NCBI GenBank assembly: GCA_027577595.1
Contig: JANBRJ010000003.1
Location: forward strand, 248,001-312,000
Direction of reading: 5' to 3'
Origin: Coemansia sp. RSA 487
Lineage: Eukaryota > Kickxellomycota > Kickxellomycetes > Kickxellales > Kickxellaceae
Length of the DNA: 64,000 nt
How positions within the stretch are numbered: position 1 is the stretch's first letter; each line of letters opens with the position of its first letter. Positions 31,956 to 41,959 of this stretch are shown here, piece by piece. Made by a program: the position numbers and the translations under genes. Under the pieces are notes generated by a model that ran no database searches, was not told where the DNA came from, and was given only the letters and a program-made list of their open reading frames with translations.

Positions 31956-33146
31956 TCACAAAGAGGCCGGTTGGCGGTGCCTCAGCATCGCCGACGATGC
32001 GGAACTGCTTCTTCCGTGCTGGAGCTGGAGCTGGAGCTGGCTATCATCTGGGACACGCCTGCTGTCGTTATCTGCGCCAACGTGCTGAAGCTCTGGCATG
32101 GTGGCAATGCTCGAGCCGTCGTCGTCGTTGTCGTCGTCCAGGGCGCTCAGACCCTCGACGGCCGGTACGCTTCGTTCTCTATTCTCCGATGCCACTCTGC
32201 GTAGCTGTTGCGGCCTACGCCTTTTCTTTGTCCTGTCCTTCTTTCTAGTCGCCAGGGATTTCACAGACGTGTACCTGGACCGGGGCGAACCGTCAGAAGC
32301 AAACCCAATGTTGCCCGAGTTGTTGAGATCCGATGTTGCTGTTGCTGATGATACATCGTGTTCATTGCGGCGGGCGGCCCTAGTAGTGTACGACTCGAGG
32401 ACGGACCATGCGCCTGCAGTGAACAGGATCTGCCAGGCGACAGCCGCCGAGACGAACACTATGGCAGTTGGTAGACGCCAGTAGTACATCCAGTACCTGA
32501 GGCCCGAGAACTGGGCGCAGATGACCAGGCGGGCGCCGTATACCTGCAGCGGCTTGCTAAGCGCAATGCGAGCGCTGGTGATTGGCGAAAAGTGCCTGTC
32601 ATAGAGAACGTCGACCAGCTCGACATGCAAGACATCTGTTTCGCGAGACAACCCGAGAGCCAGCGGAACGGCGCGGACGGCAGTCTGGAGGAGCCGGACC
32701 ACACGCGACCGGTACGGCATGATCGCCGGCCGTGCGCTTTGGCCAACCACTACGCCACGCCGGGTCTGCATCTCCAAGTACACCATAAAGTTTCCTAGCT
32801 GCTGGTTTGTCTCTGATGTCGGCACATCCATATCCAAAGATACTGTGTATGCCTGCGAGGTCGACAGGAACTTGTAATCAGTCTCAGGGACAAACGTCAC
32901 TCGCGCCGTAGTATTGACGCCGGTGTTTTCTGTCGGATACTGAAAATACACTGGCGATTCGTGCATAAGCTGTGGGACGTAGAGCTTGTAGAATATACCG
33001 TAGAGCGTGATGGATGAGACGAGAACGGCGGATAGCGCAGTAAGCGCCAGGATGAAACGCACGGCCAGCGAAGCGCCCCTGCGCAGCGTTGGCGGCTCGG
33101 GCAACGGAAGGTTGCGCACAAAGTCGGGGATGGTGCCTGCCGTCAT
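31956..33146 (-). CDS. SEI1: Seipin, ER lipid-droplet assembly protein
   Basis: This is a 396-residue protein from the ATG at 33146. It has a short cytosolic N-terminus, transmembrane helix 1 (about 27-55, FILALTALSAVLVSSITLYG), a lumenal beta-sandwich domain (DVPTSETNQQLGNFMVYLEM; RPAIMPYRSRVVRLLQT), transmembrane helix 2 (about 238-265, LPTAIVFVSAAVAWQILFTA) and a charged cytosolic tail. Seipins form ring oligomers at ER-lipid-droplet contacts and organise droplet budding. The frame is also open 50 codons upstream to an ATG at 33296. A possible 129-base intron (33284-33156, AAAG/GTAAAA...TTTCAG) would join MRSK in frame to FLSMTAG, giving 403 residues. The start is therefore uncertain by a few residues. 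The tail contains a Gln-Leu repeat from a GGAGCT microsatellite. Confidence 0.85.
   Translation of the reverse strand: MTAGTIPDFVRNLPLPEPPTLRRGASLAVRFILALTALSAVLVSSITLYGIFYKLYVPQLMHESPVYFQYPTENTGVNTTARVTFVPETDYKFLSTSQAYTVSLDMDVPTSETNQQLGNFMVYLEMQTRRGVVVGQSARPAIMPYRSRVVRLLQTAVRAVPLALGLSRETDVLHVELVDVLYDRHFSPITSARIALSKPLQVYGARLVICAQFSGLRYWMYYWRLPTAIVFVSAAVAWQILFTAGAWSVLESYTTRAARRNEHDVSSATATSDLNNSGNIGFASDGSPRSRYTSVKSLATRKKDRTKKRRRPQQLRRVASENRERSVPAVEGLSALDDDNDDDGSSIATMPELQHVGADNDSRRVPDDSQLQLQLQHGRSSSASSAMLRHRQPASL
32018..32042. repeat. GGAGCT hexamer repeat in the seipin tail
   Basis: Four tandem GGAGCT units encode LQLQLQ on the minus strand, near the C-terminus. Confidence 0.8.
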
Positions 33147-33953
33147 AGAAAGAAACTGAAAGGGCCAAAAAGTGTAAATTGTCAACAAACAAAAATAAAA
33201 TTTCACAAGAGTAGAGAAAAAAGAAAGAGTGAGTGATGACGAGATGTAGGGCCGAAAAGAAAGACAACATTGGCTTTTTTTTACCTTTGACCGCATTTCA
33301 TATCGTATAAATCATCAATCGATTGTCTATTCGGTGTTTGTCCATGGCACCACGCTAAGCAATCGGCAAAATGCCATGCACCAAAAGAATATCATATGAA
33401 GCAGCTTGCTTTGACAGTAGCGGTGCTCTAAAGTACCGGAGCTGAAAAGAGGCTGGCTTGCTGAAGCAAGCGATGCGATTTGGTTGCAATATGCAAAGAT
33501 ACCGATATATGCCCCCTCTCTCCCCAATAGAAATCCGATCCAGATCACTCTTGCCGAAAGAACAGCATTTTGCAGGAAATTGGATGTTTGATATGTTAAT
33601 TTAACCAACATGAAATATAAAGAAATGGCAAAAAAGCGCATAAAATATAGAGAATAGCCCCTCTAGGAAGAGCAACATCCTCCCTCCCAGCAGCAATGGC
33701 AAGGAGAGGACCGGCCAGGGCTTGGAGAAAGGAAAATAAACGCGGGCAGAAAGACAGGAAAAGTGCGACAGACAGAGAATGTCGACATTGAAAAAAGCCA
33801 GGACCTGCCATCCGGCCCCCTGTACAAGAAGAAAGAAAGGTGGAAAGGGTCTGAGAGATTTTGCATAGGTAGATGAAGGGCAAATTGCTTTGCTTGCAAT
33901 AGGGCCCGAAGAAACGAGGCTGCGATAGCAACAGAGCTTCCAAGGATATGTAT
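33147..33953. promoter_or_regulatory. Seipin upstream region and NHP6 3' flank
   Basis: The region contains the possible seipin mini-exon (33296-33285). Beyond it is purine-rich sequence on the plus strand near 33700-33860. No gene was recognised. Confidence 0.45.
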
Positions 33954-34331
33954 TTAGCTGCTGTTCTCCTCATCCCACTTAGCCTTATCGGCCTCGTACC
34001 TAGCCTTGTCCTCATCGGCCTTCTTGGTGTAGGGGGTCTTCTCGGCGTCAGTCATTCCCTTCCACTGCTCGCCGAGCAGCTTGCCGATGGTGCCGAACGA
34101 GACATCGGGGTTGTTTTCCCGCACGGTGGCACGGTTGGCCTGCGAGAAGAACATGTATGCGGAGAGCGCGCGCTTGGGGGCATCTGGGTTCTTCTTGCCG
34201 CGCTTTCCGCGCTTTGCAGGCTTTGTGGCCTTCTCGACACGGCCACTGGTCTTGCCCTTCCGTGTGGCCTTGACAGGCGCGACATCGGCGACATCGGCGG
34301 CCTTCTTGCGGGATCCTGCGACGCGAGGCAT
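33954..34331 (-). CDS. NHP6: Nhp6-type HMG-box chromatin protein
   Basis: This is a 125-residue protein with a basic Lys/Arg/Ala-rich N-terminal arm followed by one HMG box at about 52-118 (NPDAPKRALSAYMFFSQANR; PDVSFGTIGKLLGEQWKGMT; ADEDKARYEADKAKWDEE). Nhp6 proteins bend DNA without strong sequence preference and assist FACT and transcription initiation. The arm here is longer than in yeast Nhp6 (93-99 residues), and the acidic tail of animal HMGB proteins is absent. The ATG at 34331 starts MPRVAGSRKK; the long open frame upstream is a GC-rich leader. A strong GTGAGT donor at 34463 and a TGTAG acceptor ending at 34348 indicate a 5'UTR intron. Confidence 0.92.
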   Translation of the reverse strand: MPRVAGSRKKAADVADVAPVKATRKGKTSGRVEKATKPAKRGKRGKKNPDAPKRALSAYMFFSQANRATVRENNPDVSFGTIGKLLGEQWKGMTDAEKTPYTKKADEDKARYEADKAKWDEENSS

Positions 34332-34347
34332 GTTTGATATGTGTGTG

Positions 34348-34463
34348 CTACAGGGAATGATGCGGCATGCACAAAGGCAAAAAGACGAGGGGAGAGTTAG
34401 CAGGCGGTCGTGTGCAGAGTCAGAAAAAAAACCTTTGGCTGGCAAGCAGAAAAATAAACTCAC
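34348..34463 (-). other. Probable 5'UTR intron of NHP6
   Basis: ACACAG/GTGAGT donor and CCCTGTAG/CA acceptor, 116 bases, 16 bases before the ATG. This is inferred from splice-site consensus only. Confidence 0.5.
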
Positions 34464-35369
34464 CTGTGTTTGCTTGTGCTTGAAAGAGGGGAAATAAGCT
34501 TGGAGAGCTGAGAAAATAAGCTTGGGAGGCAAAATGAAAGGGAGGAAAAAGCTGGGAGGAAAAAGCTGGCAGCAGAGGCGGCAAGGCGGGGCGGCTGGCA
34601 CGCCCGCTTTAAATGGCTGGGGCGAAGGCGAAAAATCTGGTGGAAAGCGCGTGGCAGCAGAAATGTGTGCACAAAAAAAGCGGGAAAGGGGGTGGTTGGG
34701 CACACAAACTGCAGCTTGGCAATTTTCGCTGGGCAGGCAAAGCCCAAAAGCAGAGAAGGGCGGGACGCGCGCCAAACGCCTCTCCCCTCCGTCTCTGCTG
34801 CTGTTGGCTGGCTCAGCGAAACTAGCCGTGCAAAATGCGTGCATGTTGTGTGGGTTGCAGCGTTTTGCAGGGGGAGGTGCCAAAATGGCCTTGGGCGTTC
34901 TGGCGTGTGCAGCCAATGGAGCGCGTGCAACTGCCCAAGAAATGGCCTGGTCGGATTTTTTGGCGCAAAAAAATCCAGTTGCAACAGGCGCGTGTCACTC
35001 TTTGTGGCCCCACTGGCTTTTTTTCGCTTTTCCAGGGATGGCCCCGTTTTGCTCGTTTTGGCACAGGAAAAACGCCCCTCCTCCCTCACAAGCTGCCTCT
35101 GTCCCCCTCTCACGCGCGTGCGTGTGCGCCTGCCTTTTCTTTGAGCCGCCCGCCTGGCTTGCTTGTTTCAGGCTCCTGCTTCAAGCACCTGGGGCCGGTG
35201 CCGGAAAGCATCTGCTGCCGGCGCTGGCTCTGGGCTGATACGAACCCATATGTACCCCGCGCTCAGCAACCATCTGCGCAGAATGGGCAGACCCAATATC
35301 TCCCCCACACGCGCACAAAACTCATTCGCTTTTTGTCTCTTCGTCTCCTCCACACCCAGGCTAAAAACG
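34464..35369. promoter_or_regulatory. GC-rich bidirectional promoter between NHP6 and the lipoate ligase
   Basis: This spacer is GC-rich, unlike the AT-rich spacers elsewhere, so several long open frames arise on both strands by chance; none shows a domain. It carries a CCAAT box in GCAGCCAATGG (CCAAT at 34913-34917) and a CACGCGCGTGCG stretch near 35113. Confidence 0.5.
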
Positions 35370-37443
35370 ATGCTTTCTCTGCTACGACGCCCTTCTGCCC
35401 TGCGCGCCTGCCGCTTCCCGCCGAATCCCACGCGTGCAAGCCATTCATCGTCGCCAAAGGTAAACCCAGCAAAGCGTCAAAAGGAGCTGGCCAGCGGAAT
35501 TGTCACGTCTTTTGTCGCCAGATCTCCCCCTGCCCTCATTCTGCTCTACTGCGTTGTTGTTGCCAGCTCGATTCTTCTGCCTGCCCATCATGTGCGCTTA
35601 CCGCTGCACAAAAAGCCCTAGTACAAAGACATCTTTTGCGGGAAACAAAAAACGTATTTTGCTTCTTCGTCTGCGTGCATGCCAAAACAAAGAGGTGGAG
35701 GTGCTTCTCTTGACTGGAGCTGCAGCGCACAGCTGGGAGATCCTGAGTGGTGTCACTCAGAGCGGTGGCTGACTCTGTTGCTTGCTTTCTGATTTTTTGA
35801 AACTCCCAACAACAAACTCACATGGGCATGTCCAAGGGCTCCCCGCGCCTCGAAGCGCCAAAAGCGCCCGTCTGCTTACTCCAAGCATGCGAGCATGAGA
35901 GCGGTCTGGCGCAAGAGCAAATCAACGAGAAAAAAAAAGAAAACAGGATGTGTGCTGTTGCCTAAAAACCCAGGACTCTTTGCTACAGACCAAAACATCC
36001 TTTTCCCTTTCCTTGCTGCATGCACTGCGTGGCTCCGTTCATTCATTCGCTTTTTGTTTTTCGGTCTCTGGCGGTCTCCGCAGTAAGAAACGGCCTCATT
36101 CACATCGCTTGTTTTGTTCGCACTCCCTCATTCTTGATGTCGTTCTAGAGGAGACGCGTTCAGTCTCCTTCTTTTTCGACGCGTTCAGACCTGCTTGAAA
36201 GTAAACTCGAGGCAGATGCCGCAACTGGATCTGGTTTGTTTTCGGGTGTTGCTGTAGGTCCACTGCTACATTTCTGAATCGACTGATCCGTACACGAATC
36301 TGGCATTCGAGGACTGGATCCTGCGAAGCTCAGATCCCCAGTCATATGTTCTGTATCTCTGGCGCAACCGTCCGACCATCGTCATCGGTCGCAACCAGGT
36401 AGGTTTGCTTGTGTGTGAATCTTTACTTGGCAAAATAGCACATGCCGAAACATTTCTGGCACATCTCAAACATCCCAAACATCCCAAACATTCTCGCCTT
36501 GTATAAACGCAGCATCCTTGCTTTCCCCGCTTGCTTTTTCTTCTATTTTGGCTCACAGCAGTAGAACCCGTGGAAAGAATGCAACTTGGACATGATGGCC
36601 AGCCGGGATGTCTGGCTGGCGCGGCGGACCAGCGGCGGCGGCACGGTGTACCACGATCTGGGCAACTCCAACTACACAGTGGTTATGCCACGTACAGCGT
36701 TCACACGCGACTGGTGCGCCGAGATGGTTTCCCGTGCCCTGCTTGCTGCGGACATCCCTGCATATGTGAACGCCCGGCACGACGTGACTGTCGATGAGCT
36801 CAAGATATCGGGCTCTGCATTTAAGCTGACCAGCAAGCGCGCGTTCCACCACGGGACGATGCTGATCGATGCCGACCTGTCCCGGCTCCACGGATGCCTG
36901 CACAGCAAAAACAAGGACGTCATCGAGGCAAAGGGCGTCGACAGTGTGCGCAGCCGTGTGGCCAACCTGCGTGGATACTCGTTAGCGATCGACCACCCGT
37001 CGTTCTGCGACGCCGTGATGCGCGAGTTCGAGGCGACGCTGGGTTGTTCACTAGACGAGGGAAATGTTACTCGGTGGGACGGCGCGTCCGCAAACCTCGA
37101 TCCGCACGTGTGCACAGAGCGTGAGCGCATCAGCCAGTGGGACTGGCTCTATGGACAGACGCCCGAGTTCGTCCACCGCTTCCACGCACACTTTGCGTGG
37201 GCCTCGGTGTTTGCGTCGATCACCGCGCGCCGTGGCCTGATCACCGGTATCGAGATCAACACGAGCGAATCGGCGCTGGAGCCGCCTGTAGGCGTACGCA
37301 AGGCATTTTCCGATATTGCACGGCTGCTCCAGGATGCCCAGTACGACAGGGACGAGATCAGATCGCGGTTACGTCCGTTGTTGGAAGTCAATAGTAGCCC
37401 CTTTGTAATCGAGCTCTGCGAGTGGGTGATTTTGCAGATCTAA
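35370..37443 (+). CDS. AIM22: Mitochondrial lipoate-protein ligase (LplA/LIPT1/Aim22 family), three exons
   Basis: Exons are 35370-35459, 36258-36398 and 36565-37443; all junctions are phase 0 and give 369 residues. Exon 1 encodes a typical presequence (MLSLLRRPSALRACRFPPNP). Exon 2 supplies the start of the catalytic domain (YISESTDPYTNLAFEDW; LYLWRNRPTIVIGRNQ). Exon 3 continues directly with NPWKECNLDMM, the RRTSGGGTVYHDLGNSN lipoyl-AMP loop and the catalytic-lysine motif ELKISGSAFKL, followed by FHHGTMLIDADL and the C-terminal domain WDWLYGQTPEF. The enzyme transfers the lipoyl group to E2 and H proteins of mitochondrial dehydrogenases. Introns are 35460-36257 (GTAAAC...TAG, 798 bases, long for this window) and 36399-36564 (GTAGGT...TAG). 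Exons 2 and 3 are secure from family alignment. Exon 1 is supported by phase, position and targeting character. Confidence 0.85.
36153..36188. repeat. Direct repeat of GACGCGTTCAG in lipoate-ligase intron 1
   Basis: Two exact 11-base copies at 36153-36163 and 36178-36188, each containing ACGCGT, the core of MCB sites bound by APSES factors. They lie about 70-105 bases before exon 2. Confidence 0.6.
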
Positions 37444-37800
37444 ATTCCGTCTCTCTCAAAATGTTGCTACATTGCCCAAAGGTTTATCTATTTTTATTTG
37501 CTTCTTTGGAAAATGCGTAACTGATATCACCATGTGCGTTTAGAGAATAATTTGCTCGTGTCTGGCATCTCGATTAGGATGATCCAATTGTGTTTATGCG
37601 TCTGGTCACAATTACCGGTGGTTATATTTAGAATTTACATTTCCCTACCTTTAGGCTTTATATTAGTTTTCCTACTCTCTCGTCTGTTTGCTGGATCTTT
37701 GTTTTTTAGCAACGCAAAGCGAAAAACAAGCAGTTCCAGTAAATGTTATTATAATACACAATATATATTACTTTGTACAGTACCTTTGCAAGCATCAGAG
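37444..37800. other. AT-rich spacer
   Basis: Holds the lipoate-ligase 3' end and the promoter of the small gene that follows. TATA-like AT runs lie at 37755-37772. Nothing else was seen. Confidence 0.45.
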
Positions 37801-38040
37801 ATGGGATTGCAGTCACAGGCTCAAATGAACGCAGAAGACAACCTGCTCTTTGACAGCAACGTGCATCCAGCAGCAGCTTCGGGCCCGTACTTGGTCTGGC
37901 ACCCCGCATTCGTAAAGCAGGCACCTGGATTCCGGTTCGAACGAGTCATCGATGTGTCAAAAGTGCACCCGGCTTCGGTGGTCCCTGTCTTGCCTTTTGC
38001 GAAAACCAAGCCGCAGAACAACCCCAAGCCTCGGCTATGA
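37801..38040 (+). CDS. Small hypothetical protein, 79 residues
   Basis: I do not recognise this protein. The ATG at 37801 opens a frame whose GC-rich, codon-like composition starts abruptly within AT-rich flanks, which supports it being a real gene. The sequence begins MGLQSQAQMNAEDNLLFDSN. It has no signal peptide or membrane segment, a hydrophobic/aromatic centre (GPYLVWHPAF; APGFRFERVIDVSK) and a Pro/Lys/Asn-rich end (TKPQNNPKPRL). The frame stays open upstream, but in AT-rich sequence typical of a promoter. It is followed 350 bases later by another unrecognised gene on the same strand. Confidence 0.5.
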   Translation: MGLQSQAQMNAEDNLLFDSNVHPAAASGPYLVWHPAFVKQAPGFRFERVIDVSKVHPASVVPVLPFAKTKPQNNPKPRL

Positions 38041-38390
38041 CGCTAGCTGCTATCATTTCTAGCTTTATTGTTTGCAGTGCTGCGGATGATTGATAATGAA
38101 CGGAGCTTTTTCTTGGTTTATTCTGCTGTTGACAGTGTTTTTGAGCTCTGCAATAGAACGAAAGAAGCTTGTCCGCAGCATCTTCCCTCTCCCCCTATCC
38201 TACTTCTATGGACGTCATGTGTACGTTATAAATGCTTATTTGTGTGGTTAAAGGCTCTTGAGCTGTCTTTTTTTTCACACAGCATTTTTCTCATGTTTCT
38301 TTTTGTTTGCTTCAGTAATATTTCTAATATTCGTGCCTGCCAGTTCCTTATACATTGCATTTGTTCCAATAAACATAACGTATTAACGGA
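38041..38390. other. AT/T-rich spacer between two hypothetical genes
   Basis: T-rich sequence with an AATAAAC at 38369-38375. No gene was recognised. Confidence 0.45.
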
Positions 38391-39068
38391 ATGCCCAGAT
38401 ACTATCCGTACGACCGGGTGCCTGCCAACAAGAAAGCAGTAGCTAGGCATAGACGAGAATCCGGTGGAGAACCCCTCGCCATTATTTCCACATGCGGGCC
38501 ATCGGTGCTGTCAGCAGCGCTGGTGCCCTCTGGGTCGCACCTGCAGAAAATGTCGCTGTTGGCAGACAACCCGTTTGTTAGGCTCAGCGACGCCAAGCCC
38601 ATGGAAACGCATCAAAGCAGCAGCAGCAGCAGCAGTAAAATGCGCGGCAAGATGCGTCGGCAAAGAAGCAATAGAAGAACGTCTGCCGCCAAATCCACAG
38701 ACCTCCTAGTGTCATCCATCGACAGTAGGCGCGATGCCGCCGATGTGCGGAGCGCGCTGGTCAACAGTCCCGAAGCACGCTGCTTGGTCGAGTACCATAA
38801 CGGGATGGGCACTTGCATCACTACACTGCGCGATGATGGGTTTGTGTGGAATCTTAGTGCGCTGCTGGACCCGCGCTCGGCGCAGTTCACCGCAGTTGCT
38901 CGACACAGCCCATTCATGTGTCGGTTCAGCAGACCGGGTGCTGTGCAAACAAATAGCAGCATCGGTGACTCGGATGGTAGCATTGCCGATGATGACGGCG
39001 ATCTGTTGCAGGTCGACTGTGTGACAGTGCACGAGATCCACCATGAAGACTGCCCCAGCCTTCTTTAG
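38391..39068 (+). CDS. Hypothetical protein, 225 residues
   Basis: I do not recognise this protein. It starts MPRYYPYDRVPANKKAVARH, basic and without a hydrophobic leader. A poly-Ser run (SSSSSSS, about 76-82) precedes a very basic patch (KMRGKMRRQRSNRRT) that could serve as a nuclear signal. The C-terminal half looks folded (VEYHNGMGTCITTLRDDGFV; WNLSALLDPRSAQF; RHSPFMCRFSRPG) and ends acidic with VDCVTVHEIHHEDCPSLL. GC content matches neighbouring genes and contrasts with both flanks, and the start has an A-rich context (ACGGAATG). It could be a small nuclear or cytosolic regulator; nothing in the sequence decides this. Confidence 0.55.
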   Translation: MPRYYPYDRVPANKKAVARHRRESGGEPLAIISTCGPSVLSAALVPSGSHLQKMSLLADNPFVRLSDAKPMETHQSSSSSSSKMRGKMRRQRSNRRTSAAKSTDLLVSSIDSRRDAADVRSALVNSPEARCLVEYHNGMGTCITTLRDDGFVWNLSALLDPRSAQFTAVARHSPFMCRFSRPGAVQTNSSIGDSDGSIADDDGDLLQVDCVTVHEIHHEDCPSLL

Positions 39069-40008
39069 CAGATAATACATGTTGCATTACTTTCTTTTTT
39101 ATTTTCTGTGGAATTGCAACGACAATGTTATGTAGAAGTAGATGGATGTAGTCTGCTGGTGTTTGTGTGTTGAATCGACCGAGCAAATGTATATGTTTTT
39201 TCAGATGCCAGGCAATCAGCTCTTCCAGGCGGTTTCTGATTGCCTTTTTATCATTTGTGTTGTGCATAATCCAGAGGGAAAATCCACAATGCAGCAGGTG
39301 GAAATTAGCAGCAGATGCGGACTAACATCGATTGGAGCCATCATAATCTCTAGCAAGCCCGACCAAATGCCGTTGTGGGCTACGGTGGTTGGGTCGTGGC
39401 GGCGCTCTTCTCTTTCAGGCTATGGAGAGAGAGAGGAGGCTAGTGCATGGGAAAAAAGTAACAGTGCAGACTTTTGTATCTAAATAATTACTTCTTGATA
39501 AAGAGCCCTGATATAATCCTTGCGTCTGCCTTGTTCTTGTTTCCACTTCTTTTTTTCTTGGAATTAACTGCGTTTGTTATTTGTTTCTTTGCCTCCGTTA
39601 CTAGCCATTCCTTTTATTAAGCAGGGCCTACCTTCCTTCTGGATCGTTGCTCCTAGAGAAATATAGTGAAAAATAGTCCCGCTGGCCATTGAAGACTTCT
39701 GATCTCGTCTCCCCCCTTTCCTTGATATTAGTCTACATTGACCGCACAGTGTCAACTGCTGCCCTTCTTCTTCCTTCACCTTCTGCCCTTGTTCGATTTT
39801 AGTACCTTATTTGGAGCAGTTCAAAAAAGACTTTTTTTATCGCGCCAGCACATCACGGCACATCGCTTTTTGTTTACAGTTCTCTTGGAGTAGTATAGCA
39901 AACAGCCTCGGGTGCTCTTATTGTCGCAATCTCTATTTGTTGCATTCGGCTCCATTCACTGCAAAACAAAACACCCCGGCGGGCGGAAAAGACAGGATCT
40001 CCTCAGCT
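39069..40008. other. Spacer before the ELO gene
   Basis: Mixed-composition spacer with a pyrimidine-rich leader before the ELO start. Short frames at 39142-39483 and on the opposite strand have no recognisable content. Confidence 0.45.
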
Positions 40009-41598
40009 ATGACCGACGCAAACCCCTTTACGCACTCTGGCACACAGTTCTCGCAGCACTGGCCGTCGCTAGTGAGCCCCGACTGGTGGCTCAACAAGGC
40101 ATTCATCGCAGCGACCGGCCAGCCCAAAGCGGCATGGCGCTGGACCCCCGGCACGACGTTTCTCTCGACGCAGCGCAGCGTGCTGACCGGCGTGGTTATT
40201 TACCTTGCGATGGTGTTTGGCGGGCAGATGATAATGAAGAACGTAGCCAAGCCCATTCGCCTCAAGCGCATCACGCAGATCCACAATCTGCTGCTCACCA
40301 CAATCTCCGGGTTCCTCCTCCTGGCCTTCATGGAGCAATGTCTACCTGTCTGGCGCGACAGAGGCTTTTTCTTCACCATCTGCGGCGCCGAGTCCTGGAC
40401 CCAGCCAATGGAGATTCTCTACTATCTCAACTACCTGACAAAATGGCTCGAGTTTTTTGACACTGTTCTTCTGGTCCTCAAGAAGAAGAAGCCCGAGTTC
40501 CTGCACTACTACCACCACTCGCTCACCATGGTTCTGTGCTTCGAGGAGCTGCTTGGCCGTGTATCAGTGGTAAGTTTTCTCTTTGTTTCTGCCCCTGCCC
40601 CTGCCCCTGCTCCTGCTTCTGCTACGTGATGTTGGTGACTATTTTTCTTGATGCTATAGGTCGCAAGTCTGCTCGCTAGCTTGCCTGCTACTTTCAAAGC
40701 CTGCATGGCGCGTATTATGCACCATGCATGCTTGTGGATAGCCATATTGTTATATACAGCTCTACGGTCCGTGTTTAGTCTACTGTTGTTGGCCCCCACT
40801 TATACCCTCCCTCTATATCCTGCATCTTGTGGTCAACAAGCAGCAACAGTCGTAAAATGAATTGCTTGTTCTCGCTCTTTATTTTATCTCTTTGCACGCG
40901 TTATGCGAGCCATGCATTGCCAACGACAAAATATACAATCGAATATATCGGCAATTGCTGGTTGATTCGATTAATCCATTGCGGCTCTTGCGCTTAATCC
41001 CCCTGTCCATGTGGTAACCCTCCCCCCGCTTTCTCTATATATGCTCTTCTCCACACAGGCACCAAGTATCTTGTCACAGCCCCAAATATATTTTGCTAAC
41101 CAGACAGCCAAATTTTACTATACTGCTGTTGTATAACTACCCTCTATTCCTTGGTGCACATTTTCTGTTCCACAAATGTAGGCATGGATCATCTGCTCGA
41201 TCAACCTGCTGGTCCACGTCGTCATGTACTACTACTACTTTATGGCGTCGTGTGGCAGGCGCATGTGGTGGAAGGAGATCCTCACCACCCTCCAGATCGT
41301 CCAGTTTGTCGTCGACCTTTTCCTGTGCTACTTCTGCCTTTACACTCATGTGACGTTCCATGCTGTTGTGCCTCTGCCCAGCATTGGCGCCGACTGCCGC
41401 GGAACTCGTCTGGCTGCATACTACGGATGTGTTTTGTTATCATCGTACCTATTGCTCTTTGTGCAGTTCTTCATCAAGACGTATCTCAAGGGCGAAAAGG
41501 GCAACCATCTCGGCTTCCGCAGCATCAACTACGACAGCATGAAGACAACCAAGTCTGAGTCTTCTGAAAAGCCCGAAAAGCCCGTGAAGGCTGAGTAA
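40009..41598 (+). CDS. Very-long-chain fatty acid elongase (ELO family), two exons
   Basis: Exons are 40009-40569 and 41182-41598, with an intron 40570-41181 (GTAAGT...TAG, phase 0), giving 325 residues. ELO proteins are multi-pass ER membrane enzymes that condense malonyl-CoA with acyl-CoA. Visible signatures are SWTQPMEILYYLNYLTKWLE, FFDTVLLVLKKKKPEFLHYY, the histidine box HYYHH (166-170) and, at the start of exon 2, INLLVHVVMYYYYFMASCG, the conserved HVxMYxYY helix. WWKEILTTLQIVQF and a Lys-rich C-terminus suited to ER retention follow. Features fit the fungal Elo2/Elo3 group; substrate chain length cannot be fixed from sequence. The intron is long (612 bases) and starts with a GCCCCT repeat. 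Confidence 0.93.
40591..40622. repeat. GCCCCT hexamer repeat in the ELO intron
   Basis: About five units of GCCCCT grading to GCTCCT and GCTTCT, 21 bases inside the intron from its 5' splice site. Confidence 0.75.
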
Positions 41599-41959
41599 AA
41601 CCCAGTACTGCATTTTATTCCCGGGCATGGAGTCTTCTGTTTACGAGTCAACAACTGCACATCACTTGTGCAATTTATTTACATTAAAAATGAAGATGTG
41701 GATAAAGATATGTGATCTAGTTCTCAGTTACACATATCTTTTTTTTTCTTTACTGCTAGAATTAAAAAGGTACATTCGCAAGTGTGCGTTTATACATGCC
41801 TCGTTATTTCCCCTCTCGTTCTAGTACTTTCTTATATTTTCTAACCATATTCAATATACGCGGTTCATGTGTGGGCCATTCGCTTATTTGCAGAAATGTC
41901 CATGGCCAAAATAAAAAAGTGTCAAAAAATACATCCCACCACAAAAACGTAACATTGGC
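41599..41959. other. Convergent 3' spacer between ELO and MMS22
   Basis: AT-rich tail-to-tail spacer. No gene was recognised. Confidence 0.5.

Noticed and set aside
34522-35713. Several open frames of up to 292 codons upstream of the lipoate ligase
   Set aside because: The spacer is GC-rich, so stops are rare in all frames. The frames overlap on both strands and none shows a domain. Only the short presequence exon at 35370-35459 is supported.
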